From Marinomonas colpomeniae (GTDB lineage: Bacteria; Pseudomonadota; Gammaproteobacteria; Pseudomonadales; Marinomonadaceae), in contig NZ_JACYFC010000001.1 of NCBI RefSeq assembly GCF_014803385.1, positions 62,001 to 126,000 of the forward strand: 64,000 bases of DNA, written 5' to 3'. Each line of letters begins with the position of its first letter. Positions within the stretch are counted from its first letter, which is position 1. The notes beneath the pieces were generated by a model that did not search any database, was not told the DNA's origin, and was given only the letters and a program-made list of their open reading frames with translations. Positions 1 through 7,875 of this stretch are shown here, in pieces. The position numbers and the translations under genes were made by a program.

Positions 1-1
1 C

Positions 2-166
2 GACCCACATGGCGAACCTTTCAACCCTGAATTGCATCAAGCTATCACTATGGTACCTAACCCAGAGTTAGAACCTAATACAGTAATGGATGTTGTTCAA
101 AAAGGTTATACGCTTCATGGCCGTATTTTGCGTCCGGCAATGGTAGTGGTTTCAAGCGCTGCATAA
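2..166 (+). CDS. grpE: GrpE nucleotide exchange factor, C-terminal end (partial)
   Basis: Only the last 54 codons lie in the window; the reading frame runs from base 2 to a TAA at 164-166. The translation ends in the beta-domain signature of GrpE (a [18 protein letters not shown] tail). GrpE is the cytoplasmic nucleotide exchange factor that releases ADP from DnaK. Its place directly upstream of dnaK and dnaJ in the same direction supports the call. The gene start and N-terminal coiled coil are outside the window. Confidence 0.93.
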   Translation, partial: DPHGEPFNPELHQAITMVPNPELEPNTVMDVVQKGYTLHGRILRPAMVVVSSAA

Positions 167-194
167 TAAGATGTCATTTTTTTGACACCTAGCG

Positions 195-224
195 CTTGAA
201 ATGCTCAGAAGCGTACCCAAATAT
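195..224 (+). promoter_or_regulatory. Sigma-32 heat-shock promoter for dnaK
   Basis: The grpE-dnaK gap holds CTTGAAA at 195-201, a 14-nt spacer, and CCCAAATAT at 216-224. This matches the sigma-32 (RpoH) consensus of CTTGAAA and CCCATNT with a 13-15 nt spacer. The inferred start, near 232, leaves a short leader before the dnaK ATG at 268. dnaK can therefore be transcribed independently of any promoter upstream of grpE. Read from sequence; not mapped. Confidence 0.82.
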
Positions 225-267
225 AGAAACATCAACGAAACAAACGAACTAATTGGAGATACAAACC

Positions 268-2184
268 ATGGGTAGAATCATTGGTATTGACTTAGGTACA
301 ACGAACTCTTGTGTTGCTGTACTAGATGGCGAAAAAGCACGAGTTATTGAAAATGCAGAAGGTGATCGTACTACTCCTTCTATTGTAGCTTTCGCAGAAG
401 ACGGAGAGGTGTTAGTAGGTCAATCTGCTAAACGTCAGGCTGTTACTAACCCAACAAATACTTTGTTTGCGGTTAAGCGTTTGATCGGTCGTAAATTTAA
501 AGATGATGTTGTACAAAAAGACATCTCTATGGTGCCGTACAAAATTGTTGCCGCTGATAACGGTGATGCATGGGTAGAAGTAAAAGGCGAGAAGAAAGCG
601 CCACCACAAATTTCAGCTGAAGTTCTTAAGAAAATGAAGAAAACAGCAGAAGACTTCTTGGGTGAGAGTGTAACTGAAGCGGTTATCACTGTTCCTGCCT
701 ACTTTAATGACTCTCAGCGTCAAGCAACAAAAGATGCTGGTAAAATTGCTGGTCTAGAAGTTAAACGTATTATCAATGAGCCAACGGCTGCTGCTTTGGC
801 TTACGGATTAGATAAAAGTACTGGTGATTCTACTATTGCAGTTTTTGACCTTGGTGGTGGTACATTTGATATCTCTATCATTGAAATCGCTGATGTTGAT
901 GGTGAAAAACAATTCGAAGTATTGTCTACAAATGGTGATACGTTCCTAGGCGGTGAAGATTTCGATATGCGCGTTATCGAATTCTTAGCGAGCGAATTTA
1001 AGAAGCAATCTGGCATCGATCTACATAATGATCCATTGGCTCTACAGCGTTTGAAAGAAGCGGGTGAAAAAGCAAAAGTTGAGTTGTCTTCTTCTACTCA
1101 AACAGAAGTTAACTTACCTTACATCACGGCGGATGCAACTGGCCCTAAACACTTGAACGTTAAATTGACTCGTTCTAAGTTAGAGTCTTTGGTTGAAGAT
1201 CTTGTGATTAAATCTCTTGAACCATGCCGTCAAGCGTTGAAAGATGCAGACCTAACTGCTGCAGACATCGACGACGTTATCTTGGTTGGTGGTCAAACAC
1301 GTATGCCATTGGTTCAAGCGAAAGTAACTGAATTCTTCGGTAAAGAGCCACGTAAAGATGTAAACCCTGATGAAGCTGTTGCGATTGGCGCATCTATTCA
1401 AGGTGCTGTATTGGCTGGTGACGTAAAAGACGTACTTCTTCTTGATGTAACGCCTTTGTCTCTAGGTATCGAAACAATGGGTGGTGTTATGACTGCCTTG
1501 ATTGAGAAAAATACAACGATTCCGACTAAGAAATCTCAGACCTTCTCTACTGCTGAAGATAATCAGAATGCAGTAACTATTCACGCAGTACAGGGTGAGC
1601 GTAAACAAGCGTCTCAGAATAAATCTCTAGGTCGTTTTGATTTGGCTGAGATTCCACCAGCACCACGTGGTGTTCCACAAATCGAAGTAAGTTTCGATAT
1701 TGATGCGAATGGTATCTTGAGCGTATCTGCAAAAGATAAAGCAACTGGTAAAGAGCAGTCTATCGTGATTAAAGCGTCTTCAGGTCTTAGCGACGAAGAA
1801 GTGGAAAAAATGGTTCAAGACGCTGAAGCGAACGCTGAAGAAGATCGTAAGTTTGAAGAGCTTGTACAAGTTCGCAATACAGCTGACGGCATGATTCACG
1901 CAACTCGTAAAACTTTGACTGATGCCGGTGATAAAGCGACAGAAGAAGAGAAAGCAGCGATTGAAACAGCGATTACTGAACTTGAAGAAGCGCTAACATC
2001 TAATGATAAAGATAAAATCGAAGAGAAAACCAATGCGTTGACTCAAGCATCTGGCTCTTTGGCTCAGAAGATGTATGCAGAAGCTGAAGCGGGTGCAGAA
2101 CAACCTGCTGAAGGCGAGCAAGCTTCATCTCAGGATGATGCGGTTGATGCAGAATTCGAAGAAGTAAAAGACGATAAAAAATAA
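268..2184 (+). CDS. dnaK: Molecular chaperone DnaK (Hsp70)
   Basis: ATP-dependent Hsp70 chaperone of 638 aa, working in the cytoplasm with DnaJ and GrpE. The N-terminal actin-like ATPase domain (about 1-385) begins with the phosphate loop IDLGTTN at residues 7-13 and contains the [15 protein letters not shown] segment. The substrate-binding domain and helical lid follow, and the protein ends in the EEVKD-type C-terminal tail. ATG 268 is chosen over an upstream in-frame TTG at 253, because GGAG at 255-258 sits correctly for 268 and would lie inside the longer form. It follows grpE and has its own sigma-32 promoter. Length and motifs are normal. Confidence 0.98.
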   Translation: MGRIIGIDLGTTNSCVAVLDGEKARVIENAEGDRTTPSIVAFAEDGEVLVGQSAKRQAVTNPTNTLFAVKRLIGRKFKDDVVQKDISMVPYKIVAADNGDAWVEVKGEKKAPPQISAEVLKKMKKTAEDFLGESVTEAVITVPAYFNDSQRQATKDAGKIAGLEVKRIINEPTAAALAYGLDKSTGDSTIAVFDLGGGTFDISIIEIADVDGEKQFEVLSTNGDTFLGGEDFDMRVIEFLASEFKKQSGIDLHNDPLALQRLKEAGEKAKVELSSSTQTEVNLPYITADATGPKHLNVKLTRSKLESLVEDLVIKSLEPCRQALKDADLTAADIDDVILVGGQTRMPLVQAKVTEFFGKEPRKDVNPDEAVAIGASIQGAVLAGDVKDVLLLDVTPLSLGIETMGGVMTALIEKNTTIPTKKSQTFSTAEDNQNAVTIHAVQGERKQASQNKSLGRFDLAEIPPAPRGVPQIEVSFDIDANGILSVSAKDKATGKEQSIVIKASSGLSDEEVEKMVQDAEANAEEDRKFEELVQVRNTADGMIHATRKTLTDAGDKATEEEKAAIETAITELEEALTSNDKDKIEEKTNALTQASGSLAQKMYAEAEAGAEQPAEGEQASSQDDAVDAEFEEVKDDKK

Positions 2185-2224
2185 GCGTTAAACCTTATTT
2201 TTCCCCTTCGGGGGCTGTTTTCAG

Positions 2225-2250
2225 AAAGCACGGTTTTAGAACCGTGCTTT
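2225..2250 (+). terminator. Stem-loop after dnaK
   Basis: Perfect 11-bp inverted repeat (2225-2235 with 2240-2250) around a 4-nt loop, 40 nt after the dnaK stop. The following tract is only mildly T-rich, so it may be a leaky terminator or an mRNA-stabilising hairpin that lowers dnaJ expression relative to dnaK. Confidence 0.7.
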
Positions 2251-2284
2251 CCTGTTTACACTCTTCTCAGTTAGCAATTTTATG

Positions 2285-2362
2285 ATTCAGATTTTATAAA
2301 TTCAGATTTTATAAATTCAGATGTTTTAATTTAGACTTTTCAATTCGGATTTTTCAATTCAG
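2285..2362 (+). repeat. Degenerate tandem 14-15 bp repeats before dnaJ
   Basis: Five to six consecutive units of an ATTCAGATTTTATAA-like motif: two identical 15-bp copies (2285-2299, 2300-2314), then degenerating 14-bp copies (2315-2328, 2329-2342, 2343-2356) and a partial copy from 2357. The partial copy contributes the AGGA ribosome-binding site of dnaJ (2361-2364). The tract fills most of the space between the dnaK hairpin and dnaJ. A spacer grown by slippage is the simplest explanation. Confidence 0.8.
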
Positions 2363-2373
2363 GAATGCCTGCG

Positions 2374-3501
2374 ATGAGCAAAAGAGACTATTACGACGTT
2401 CTTGGGGTGGCCAAAGACGCGGATAAGAAAGACATCAAAAAATCTTATCGCTCCTTAGCGAATAAGTACCACCCAGATAAGAACCCAGATAACCCAGAAG
2501 CTCTTGAAAAATTCAAAGAGTTAGCTGAAGCCTATGAAATACTGTCTTCTGATGACAAACGTGCTGCTTATGATCGTTTTGGTCATGAAGGCGCAAATGG
2601 TCAGGGTGGTTACGGTGGCGGCGCAGGAGCTGGCGGTTTTAGTGATATTTTTGGCGATGTGTTTGGCGATATTTTTGGCGGCGGTGGTGGTGGCGGTCAA
2701 AGCCGTACACGTCGTGGTTCCGATTTACGTTACACATTGGAGCTTGATCTTGAACAAGCTGTTTGGGGATGTGATGAAAAAATTCGCATACCAACTTTAG
2801 TTAACTGTAAGCCTTGTAGTGGTTCTGGTGCCAAGAAAGGTTCAACGCCAAAAACGTGTGGTACTTGTGGTGGCGCAGGCCAAGTTCGCATGTCACAAGG
2901 TTTTTTCTCTGTTCAACAAGCATGTCCAGAGTGTCACGGACAAGGTCAGGTTATTTCTGATCCGTGTCCTGATTGTCATGGACAAGGCCGTACACAGGAA
3001 TATAAAACACTTAATGTTAAAATTCCTGCGGGTGTTGATACGGGTGATCGTATTCGTTTGTCTGGTGAAGGTGAAGCTGGTGCTCAAGGTGGTCCATCCG
3101 GTGATTTGTTTGTTCAGGTTTCTGTTAAACCTCACAATATTTTTGAGCGTGATGGTGCAAACTTGTACTGCGAAGTGCCAATCAGTTTTACTACAGCGGC
3201 ATTGGGTGGGGAGATAGATGTTCCTACACTAGATGGCCGTGTACGTTTGAAAGTAACGCCTGAGTGTCAGACTGATAAGCTGTTCCGTTTACGTAATAAA
3301 GGCGTTAAGCCTGTTCGTGGTGGTCCAGTGGGCGATTTGATTTGCAAGGTTGTTATTGAAACACCTGTGAATCTTACTGCTCGTCAGAAAGAACTATTTA
3401 CTGAGCTGTCAGAAAGTATGGGTGAGGGCACAGACCACTCACCTAAACAGAAAAGCTGGTTCGATGGTGTAAAACGTTTCTTCGACGATATTAAAAAGTA
3501 A
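2374..3501 (+). CDS. dnaJ: Chaperone protein DnaJ (Hsp40)
   Basis: Co-chaperone of 375 aa that delivers substrates to DnaK and stimulates its ATPase. The J domain (1-70) carries HPD at residues 33-35. A Gly/Phe-rich linker follows (about 75-115), then the zinc domain with all four CxxCxGxG repeats ([32 protein letters not shown]) and the C-terminal substrate-binding domains. ATG 2374 is preferred to ATG 2365, because AGGA at 2361-2364 is 9 nt from the former and abuts the latter. It is separated from dnaK by a hairpin and tandem repeats. Confidence 0.97.
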   Translation: MSKRDYYDVLGVAKDADKKDIKKSYRSLANKYHPDKNPDNPEALEKFKELAEAYEILSSDDKRAAYDRFGHEGANGQGGYGGGAGAGGFSDIFGDVFGDIFGGGGGGGQSRTRRGSDLRYTLELDLEQAVWGCDEKIRIPTLVNCKPCSGSGAKKGSTPKTCGTCGGAGQVRMSQGFFSVQQACPECHGQGQVISDPCPDCHGQGRTQEYKTLNVKIPAGVDTGDRIRLSGEGEAGAQGGPSGDLFVQVSVKPHNIFERDGANLYCEVPISFTTAALGGEIDVPTLDGRVRLKVTPECQTDKLFRLRNKGVKPVRGGPVGDLICKVVIETPVNLTARQKELFTELSESMGEGTDHSPKQKSWFDGVKRFFDDIKK

Positions 3502-3526
3502 ACGATTTACCTTGCTCAGCAAGATA

Positions 3527-3553
3527 AAAAAGGCGCCTATTTGGCGTCTTTTT
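3527..3553. terminator. Bidirectional terminator between dnaJ and the uridine kinase gene
   Basis: Stem 3527-3537 with 3543-3553 (11 bp, one G-T pair) and a 5-nt loop, with an A-run on one side and a T-run on the other. It lies between convergent genes and overlaps the last codons of the minus-strand kinase gene. Confidence 0.8.
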
Positions 3554-4148
3554 CTTTTAGTAAATATTCTATGTGATTGCGCAATAAGTTTGCCGCGTTG
3601 GTGAAGCTTTTATTATTTGGAATAATAAAGTCAGCTTTAGAGCGGATATCAATTGTTTTCAACGATGCTTGACGTACATGACGCATGTATCGGCTTGTTA
3701 CTTCATTTACATTGCGGCCACGCTCGGCAATGTCTCTTTTTAGTCTACGTACAACGGCTATGTCCATATCTGTATCAACAAACAAAAGGAAATCAACTGC
3801 ATCTCGTACTCCTGGATCCTGAAACATCATGTGTCCTTCCACTAGAACTACGTGTGTTGGATCTAGGTTACGATAGCCTACTCTTTTATGCTGAGAGTGA
3901 TCATAAACAGGTATTTCATTTGGCTGCTGTCTGTTTTTACAGTTATGAATCGCAAGTGTTAAGCTTTCAAGGTCAAGCGAGCTTAAGTCATCAAAGTTGT
4001 AAACATCAGGATCTATGCTGCCACAACCATTATAAAAATTGTCTTGGCAAAGAATTGTGATGCTTTTATCTTGGCCTTCAGCAAGTAGAGAACAAAGTCG
4101 GCTTTTTCCACTACCTGATACGCCAGTAATGCCAATAACAAGTGCCAT
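3537..4148 (-). CDS. Uridine kinase family protein
   Basis: P-loop kinase of 203 aa, similar in length to Udk (about 210 aa), which phosphorylates uridine or cytidine in pyrimidine salvage. Walker A is GVSGSGKS at residues 9-16. The family's DNFY and NFD segments and a YDHSQHKR stretch in the substrate region are visible. A GAGG ribosome-binding site precedes ATG 4148. The gene stands alone, convergent with dnaJ and divergent from the next gene. The fold is secure. Exact substrate is not: uridine is most likely, and another nucleoside or nicotinamide riboside is possible. Confidence 0.82.
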   Translation of the reverse strand: MALVIGITGVSGSGKSRLCSLLAEGQDKSITILCQDNFYNGCGSIDPDVYNFDDLSSLDLESLTLAIHNCKNRQQPNEIPVYDHSQHKRVGYRNLDPTHVVLVEGHMMFQDPGVRDAVDFLLFVDTDMDIAVVRRLKRDIAERGRNVNEVTSRYMRHVRQASLKTIDIRSKADFIIPNNKSFTNAANLLRNHIEYLLKEKDAK

Positions 4149-4276
4149 GTTTTACCTCAGTAAATAAAGTTATAGTGCTCCTTGAATTGAAGGAGCTTAT
4201 AGTGTTGTATTATATATCAGGTTTCATCTTTTGTGCCTGTTAAACTGGAAGATGATACGCCATAGGGAAATTATTA

Positions 4277-4837
4277 ATGCTTAGAAAAAATGCTCCAGCT
4301 TTGACGTTGTGGATGCTAGTTCTTTTTTTTACCATAACGGCTTCTGTTAAAGCTGCAACAGCAGAAGAACCACGCTTTTCTGGTACTGCCGAATTATTTG
4401 GACTACCTCTTAATAATTTGCATTTGTCTAAAATACAAGAAAAACTTAAAAGCATGGGCTTGTATAGTTACCCTTCTTATAAAACTGGCATTGTGAGTTA
4501 TAGTTTAGGGTCAGAAGGTATCTTAGGTGTTACCAACGCTACCATTTACTCCAATACGTCTAATTATATAACGAAGGCTTTATTGTCTGGTGTTGTGCAA
4601 AGTAAAGAGAGCCGCCAAGCGTTAGGTGAGGTGTTGACAACAAAGTATGGTAAACCCTCTGCTGGATTTTTATCCGAAGGAATTGGTAGGGCTAAGTGGT
4701 TTTTTAAAGAAGGTACTATGATTGAATTTCATAATAGTACGTTTGACGTCTCTATTTTATATGTAGATGAACAGCCAAAAGTAGCGTCTCGATCTGGAAA
4801 AATTGATGTGGAAGCTCTGTCTCGTAAAAATAAGTAG
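4277..4837 (+). CDS. Secreted protein of unknown function
   Basis: A 186-aa protein I do not recognise. Residues 1-26 form a typical Sec signal peptide: a positively charged start, the hydrophobic stretch ALTLWMLVLFFTITA, and an Ala-x-Ala cleavage site near VKA-A. The mature part is about 160 aa, has no cysteines and looks mixed alpha/beta, with a WFFKEG segment near the end. It is probably periplasmic. It precedes a small membrane protein gene in the same direction by 40 nt, so the two may be cotranscribed. Confidence 0.7.
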   Translation: MLRKNAPALTLWMLVLFFTITASVKAATAEEPRFSGTAELFGLPLNNLHLSKIQEKLKSMGLYSYPSYKTGIVSYSLGSEGILGVTNATIYSNTSNYITKALLSGVVQSKESRQALGEVLTTKYGKPSAGFLSEGIGRAKWFFKEGTMIEFHNSTFDVSILYVDEQPKVASRSGKIDVEALSRKNK

Positions 4838-4877
4838 CTTTTTTTTATCTTGTTGTGAGTAATATGGTTAATTATTT

Positions 4878-5207
4878 ATGTTTATTTTTGATCTTAACCT
4901 TCGTTTAGCCTATTTTATTCAACCACATCTTCAAGATGCTTCTTTAGCATTAGTCGCCACCTGTTTGGTAATTTATGGTGGCAAAATCAATGCTGTTTTG
5001 AGAACCTTGGTGTCGTCTTGGGTCTTTATTGGCAGAGTGATCGCGTTTATTCTAATGTGCACTTTTGGGTATGGACTGCTGACGCTTTGGGGGCAGCCAT
5101 TAGTCTATTGGGGGATTACCCGAGTAGATTTAGTTTATCGTCCAGTTTTATTGTTTTTTTGTTTCTGTCTTTTAGGTGTTTTAGCAGAAAGAAAACGGCA
5201 TTTATAA
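4878..5207 (+). CDS. DUF3392 family inner membrane protein
   Basis: A 109-aa protein with three hydrophobic segments (about 20-36, 46-68 and 88-102). Length and pattern, including the conserved FGYGLL segment after the second helix, match the DUF3392 family of small gammaproteobacterial membrane proteins. Function is unknown for the family. It lies 40 nt after the secreted protein gene and may share its transcript. Confidence 0.72.
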   Translation: MFIFDLNLRLAYFIQPHLQDASLALVATCLVIYGGKINAVLRTLVSSWVFIGRVIAFILMCTFGYGLLTLWGQPLVYWGITRVDLVYRPVLLFFCFCLLGVLAERKRHL

Positions 5208-5379
5208 AATAATTCATGAAATTTCCTATCGGATTACGTTGCCAAATTACAAAAAAATCATAATATCTTAATGCTAATGTCGTCGGATATTGTGATTATG
5301 TAATAAAGTTTCCAAGCCTTTCTTTTTATTTCGTTGTTTTTATAAAAAATCATTCTAAACGTCCGTTTTTAAAGCTTTT

Positions 5380-5396
5380 TTGTAGTCTTCTTACAA
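5380..5396. promoter_or_regulatory. HexR-like operator upstream of gap
   Basis: The 17-bp inverted repeat TTGTA-N7-TACAA matches the gammaproteobacterial HexR consensus exactly in both 5-nt arms. It lies 73 nt before the gap ATG. A perfect TATAAT -10 box is present at 5437-5442 without an obvious -35, so the repeat would sit near -55 to -70, a position usual for activation. HexR, an RpiR-family regulator responding to KDPG, commonly controls gap genes. No hexR gene is in this window. Confidence 0.6.
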
Positions 5397-5469
5397 TTTG
5401 TTTTTGCTCTTCTACGGCGTTAAGCTGCGTCCATATTATAATTAAACAGCGTTTTTTTTGGGGCAAAAA

Positions 5470-6843
5470 ATGACAAACACTTGGTTGCAAACACTTTCGC
5501 AAGCTGAATCTATGATTCCTCTTTTAGGCCAATTGGGTCGTGAAAAATCAGTAAAAGTTCAGTTGGCAGGAAAAACCTTAATGGCTGATTCTGTTACTGG
5601 ATTAATGACTGTTTTTGATCAGCACCCTGAGTTAGATCTTGTGCAAGTCCATCAATTGTTAGAACAGATATTGGCTAGCAATGCAGAGCAATCTATCGTT
5701 GAGTTGGAAGCCTTGATTACGGAATCAGATGTAGCTGCTGTCTTATCAAATCAAGCTAATGACGGCACCGAAACTCCTGTTGTTTTATATGGTTTTGGTC
5801 GTATTGGTCGCTTACTGGTTCGTCGTATGTGCACACTTGGTCACACAACCCCTGGTATGGCGTTAGCCGCTATCGTGGTTCGTAAGGCATGTGATAATGA
5901 TTTATCTAAACGTGCAAGCCTACTGAAATACGATACTGTTCATGGGGTTTATGATGGTTTAGTCAAAGTGGATGAAGTGAATCAGTCTTTAATTATTAAT
6001 GGTTCTGTGGTGAAAATAATTTATGCCTCAGACCCTGCTGAAGTGAATTACCAATCTTATGGTATCGATCATGCATTGTTGGTCGATAATACCGGGCGCT
6101 GGCGTGACCGTGATGGTTTAAATGTTCATTTGAATCGCCCAGGTATTGATCGTGTTGTATTAACGGCGCCTGGTAAAGAAATGAAAAATATAGTGTTTGG
6201 GGTTAATGATAACGATATCACGGAAGATGATCGTATTGTGTCAGCCGCGTCTTGTACTACTAATGCGATTACGCCTATTTTATCCGTACTCGAAGATAGA
6301 TTTGGTATTGAATCTGGTCATGTTGAAACTGTACATGCTTACACTAACGACCAGAATTTGATTGATAATATACATAAAGGGGATCGTCGTGGTCGTGCTG
6401 CAGGTATGAACATGGTGATGACGGAAACAGGCGCAGCCAAAGCTGTTTCAAAAGCTATTCCATCTTTAGAAGGCAAGTTAAGTGGCAGTGCGATTCGAGT
6501 GCCTGTGATTAATGTTTCTATTGCTGTATTAAGCTTAAACCTTAAATCTGCAGCGTCAGTTGACGCAATTAATCAGCTTCTGAAGAATGCATCGATTAGC
6601 CCTGAATTAACAGGGCAGATTGGTTACAGCGATTGCGCTGATGCTGTGAGCTCTGATTTTATTGGCTCTCAGCAAGCTGGTATATTGGACTCGTTGTCGA
6701 CCAAGGTACGTGGTAATCAAGCGATTCTGTATGTTTGGTACGATAATGAATATGGCTACAGCTGTCAGGTTGTGCGTTTAATGGAGAAGTTAGCGCAAAC
6801 TACGGCGGTTGCTTTAACACAACTTGAAGATAAGGCCGCTTAG
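5470..6843 (+). CDS. gap: Glyceraldehyde-3-phosphate dehydrogenase, long form
   Basis: Interconverts glyceraldehyde-3-phosphate and 1,3-bisphosphoglycerate in the cytoplasm. The catalytic body is complete: Rossmann motif GFGRIGR at 108-114, active-site SCTTN with Cys262, and the HAYTNDQNL segment with the catalytic His. About 100 residues precede the Rossmann fold, so the protein is 457 aa instead of the usual 330-340. This resembles the second, longer GapDH of Pseudomonas and other marine gammaproteobacteria, thought to favour gluconeogenesis. ATG 5470 follows GGGG at 5460-5463; an upstream TTG at 5458 overlaps that site. Cofactor preference cannot be read with confidence. Confidence 0.92.
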   Translation: MTNTWLQTLSQAESMIPLLGQLGREKSVKVQLAGKTLMADSVTGLMTVFDQHPELDLVQVHQLLEQILASNAEQSIVELEALITESDVAAVLSNQANDGTETPVVLYGFGRIGRLLVRRMCTLGHTTPGMALAAIVVRKACDNDLSKRASLLKYDTVHGVYDGLVKVDEVNQSLIINGSVVKIIYASDPAEVNYQSYGIDHALLVDNTGRWRDRDGLNVHLNRPGIDRVVLTAPGKEMKNIVFGVNDNDITEDDRIVSAASCTTNAITPILSVLEDRFGIESGHVETVHAYTNDQNLIDNIHKGDRRGRAAGMNMVMTETGAAKAVSKAIPSLEGKLSGSAIRVPVINVSIAVLSLNLKSAASVDAINQLLKNASISPELTGQIGYSDCADAVSSDFIGSQQAGILDSLSTKVRGNQAILYVWYDNEYGYSCQVVRLMEKLAQTTAVALTQLEDKAA

Positions 6844-6911
6844 AATTACTCAGGTACATTCGTTGTGTTTTAGTAAAGCGGCAACCTAGTTCGTCGTTTT
6901 ACTATCTTAAT

Positions 6912-6939
6912 TAAGCTACATACATAGTGATGTAGCTTA
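6912..6939. terminator. Stem-loop between convergent gap and TauE-type gene
   Basis: Perfect 10-bp inverted repeat (6912-6921 with 6930-6939) around an 8-nt loop, between two convergent stops. There is no strong U-tract on either strand, so the terminator role is likely but not certain. Confidence 0.5.
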
Positions 6940-6957
6940 TCAGGTTATGTTCCTTGT

Positions 6958-7737
6958 TTAATTATCGAGTAATAGCTTTACCGAAATCGCTAAGCACATG
7001 ATGATCACCATAGGGCGAATTAGTTTTGCCCCTTTGGTGATGACAAGGCGTGAGCCGATTTGTGCACCAAACCATTGCCCAATCCCCATTATTATTCCTA
7101 ACGCCCAAACAAGGTGGCCGCTAAAGGCAAACATCGCCAAAGATGCTAAGTTGCTGGTCGCATTTAACACCTTGGTGTGAGCGGTAGCCGACACAACTGT
7201 TAATCCCATAAAACAAAGATAAGCTGTCGAAAAGAACGCCCCTGTTCCTGGACCGATTAAACCATCGTAAAAACCAATGCCGGTGCCAATGAAAAGTGAA
7301 AATTGCATGTTAGTCAGCGAGAAACGACTCGCAATATAAGGCTGAACTTTAGGTAAAAAGAAAAAGAAGATCGCAACGGCAATCAGAATAATAGGAACGG
7401 CTTTTAGTAGTAACGCACTGTCTAGATAGGATACTAACAGAGTGCCTGTGATTGCTCCGATTGCTGTCATGAATATGGCAAACCACATATCAGACAGTTT
7501 TACCTGACCTTTTTTAATAAAATGGTAAGAAGCAGAAACGGTGCCTGCGCAGCCTTGAAGTTTGTTAGTCGCGAGTGCTTCTGCAGGAGATAAACCGGCA
7601 GCGAGTAATACGGGAACAGTAATTAATCCTCCGCCTCCAGCTATAGCATCAATAACACCGGCGAGGAAGGCAGCGGCAAAAAGCGCAAAATAGACCCAAA
7701 TTGATATGTCGTAAAAAACCAAGTCCATAAAGGCCAT
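6958..7737 (-). CDS. TauE/SafE (TSUP) family membrane permease
   Basis: A 259-aa integral membrane protein with about eight hydrophobic helices. The glycine-rich first repeat (AGVIDAIAGGGGLITVPVLL near the N-terminus) and the second-half GIGFYDGLIGPGTG motif are hallmarks of the TSUP family of sulfite, sulfoacetate and other small-anion exporters. The substrate is not readable. An alternative ATG lies three codons downstream at 7728. It is convergent with gap and upstream of the glpD terminator, with no link to either pathway. Confidence 0.88.
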   Translation of the reverse strand: MAFMDLVFYDISIWVYFALFAAAFLAGVIDAIAGGGGLITVPVLLAAGLSPAEALATNKLQGCAGTVSASYHFIKKGQVKLSDMWFAIFMTAIGAITGTLLVSYLDSALLLKAVPIILIAVAIFFFFLPKVQPYIASRFSLTNMQFSLFIGTGIGFYDGLIGPGTGAFFSTAYLCFMGLTVVSATAHTKVLNATSNLASLAMFAFSGHLVWALGIIMGIGQWFGAQIGSRLVITKGAKLIRPMVIIMCLAISVKLLLDN

Positions 7738-7821
7738 AAAACCACTGTTCCTATTGTTTATTTCTTACGAAAAGAAAGACTGTGCACGAAAGTGCTGACG
7801 AACTTTTAGTAGACCAAAAAA

Positions 7822-7851
7822 AGCCCACCTAAGCAACGGCTTAGGTGGGCT
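7822..7851 (-). terminator. Intrinsic terminator of glpD
   Basis: Perfect 13-bp stem (7822-7834 with 7839-7851) and a 4-nt loop. On the minus strand it is followed by seven T residues (7821 down to 7815). It lies 25 nt after the glpD stop. Confidence 0.92.
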
Positions 7852-7875
7852 GATAAGTATTTTCAGTAATGTTTC

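Noticed and set aside
2534-3217. Open frames inside dnaJ on the same strand
   Set aside because: Both overlap the zinc-domain and G/F region of dnaJ in another frame, with low-complexity translations and no ribosome-binding site.
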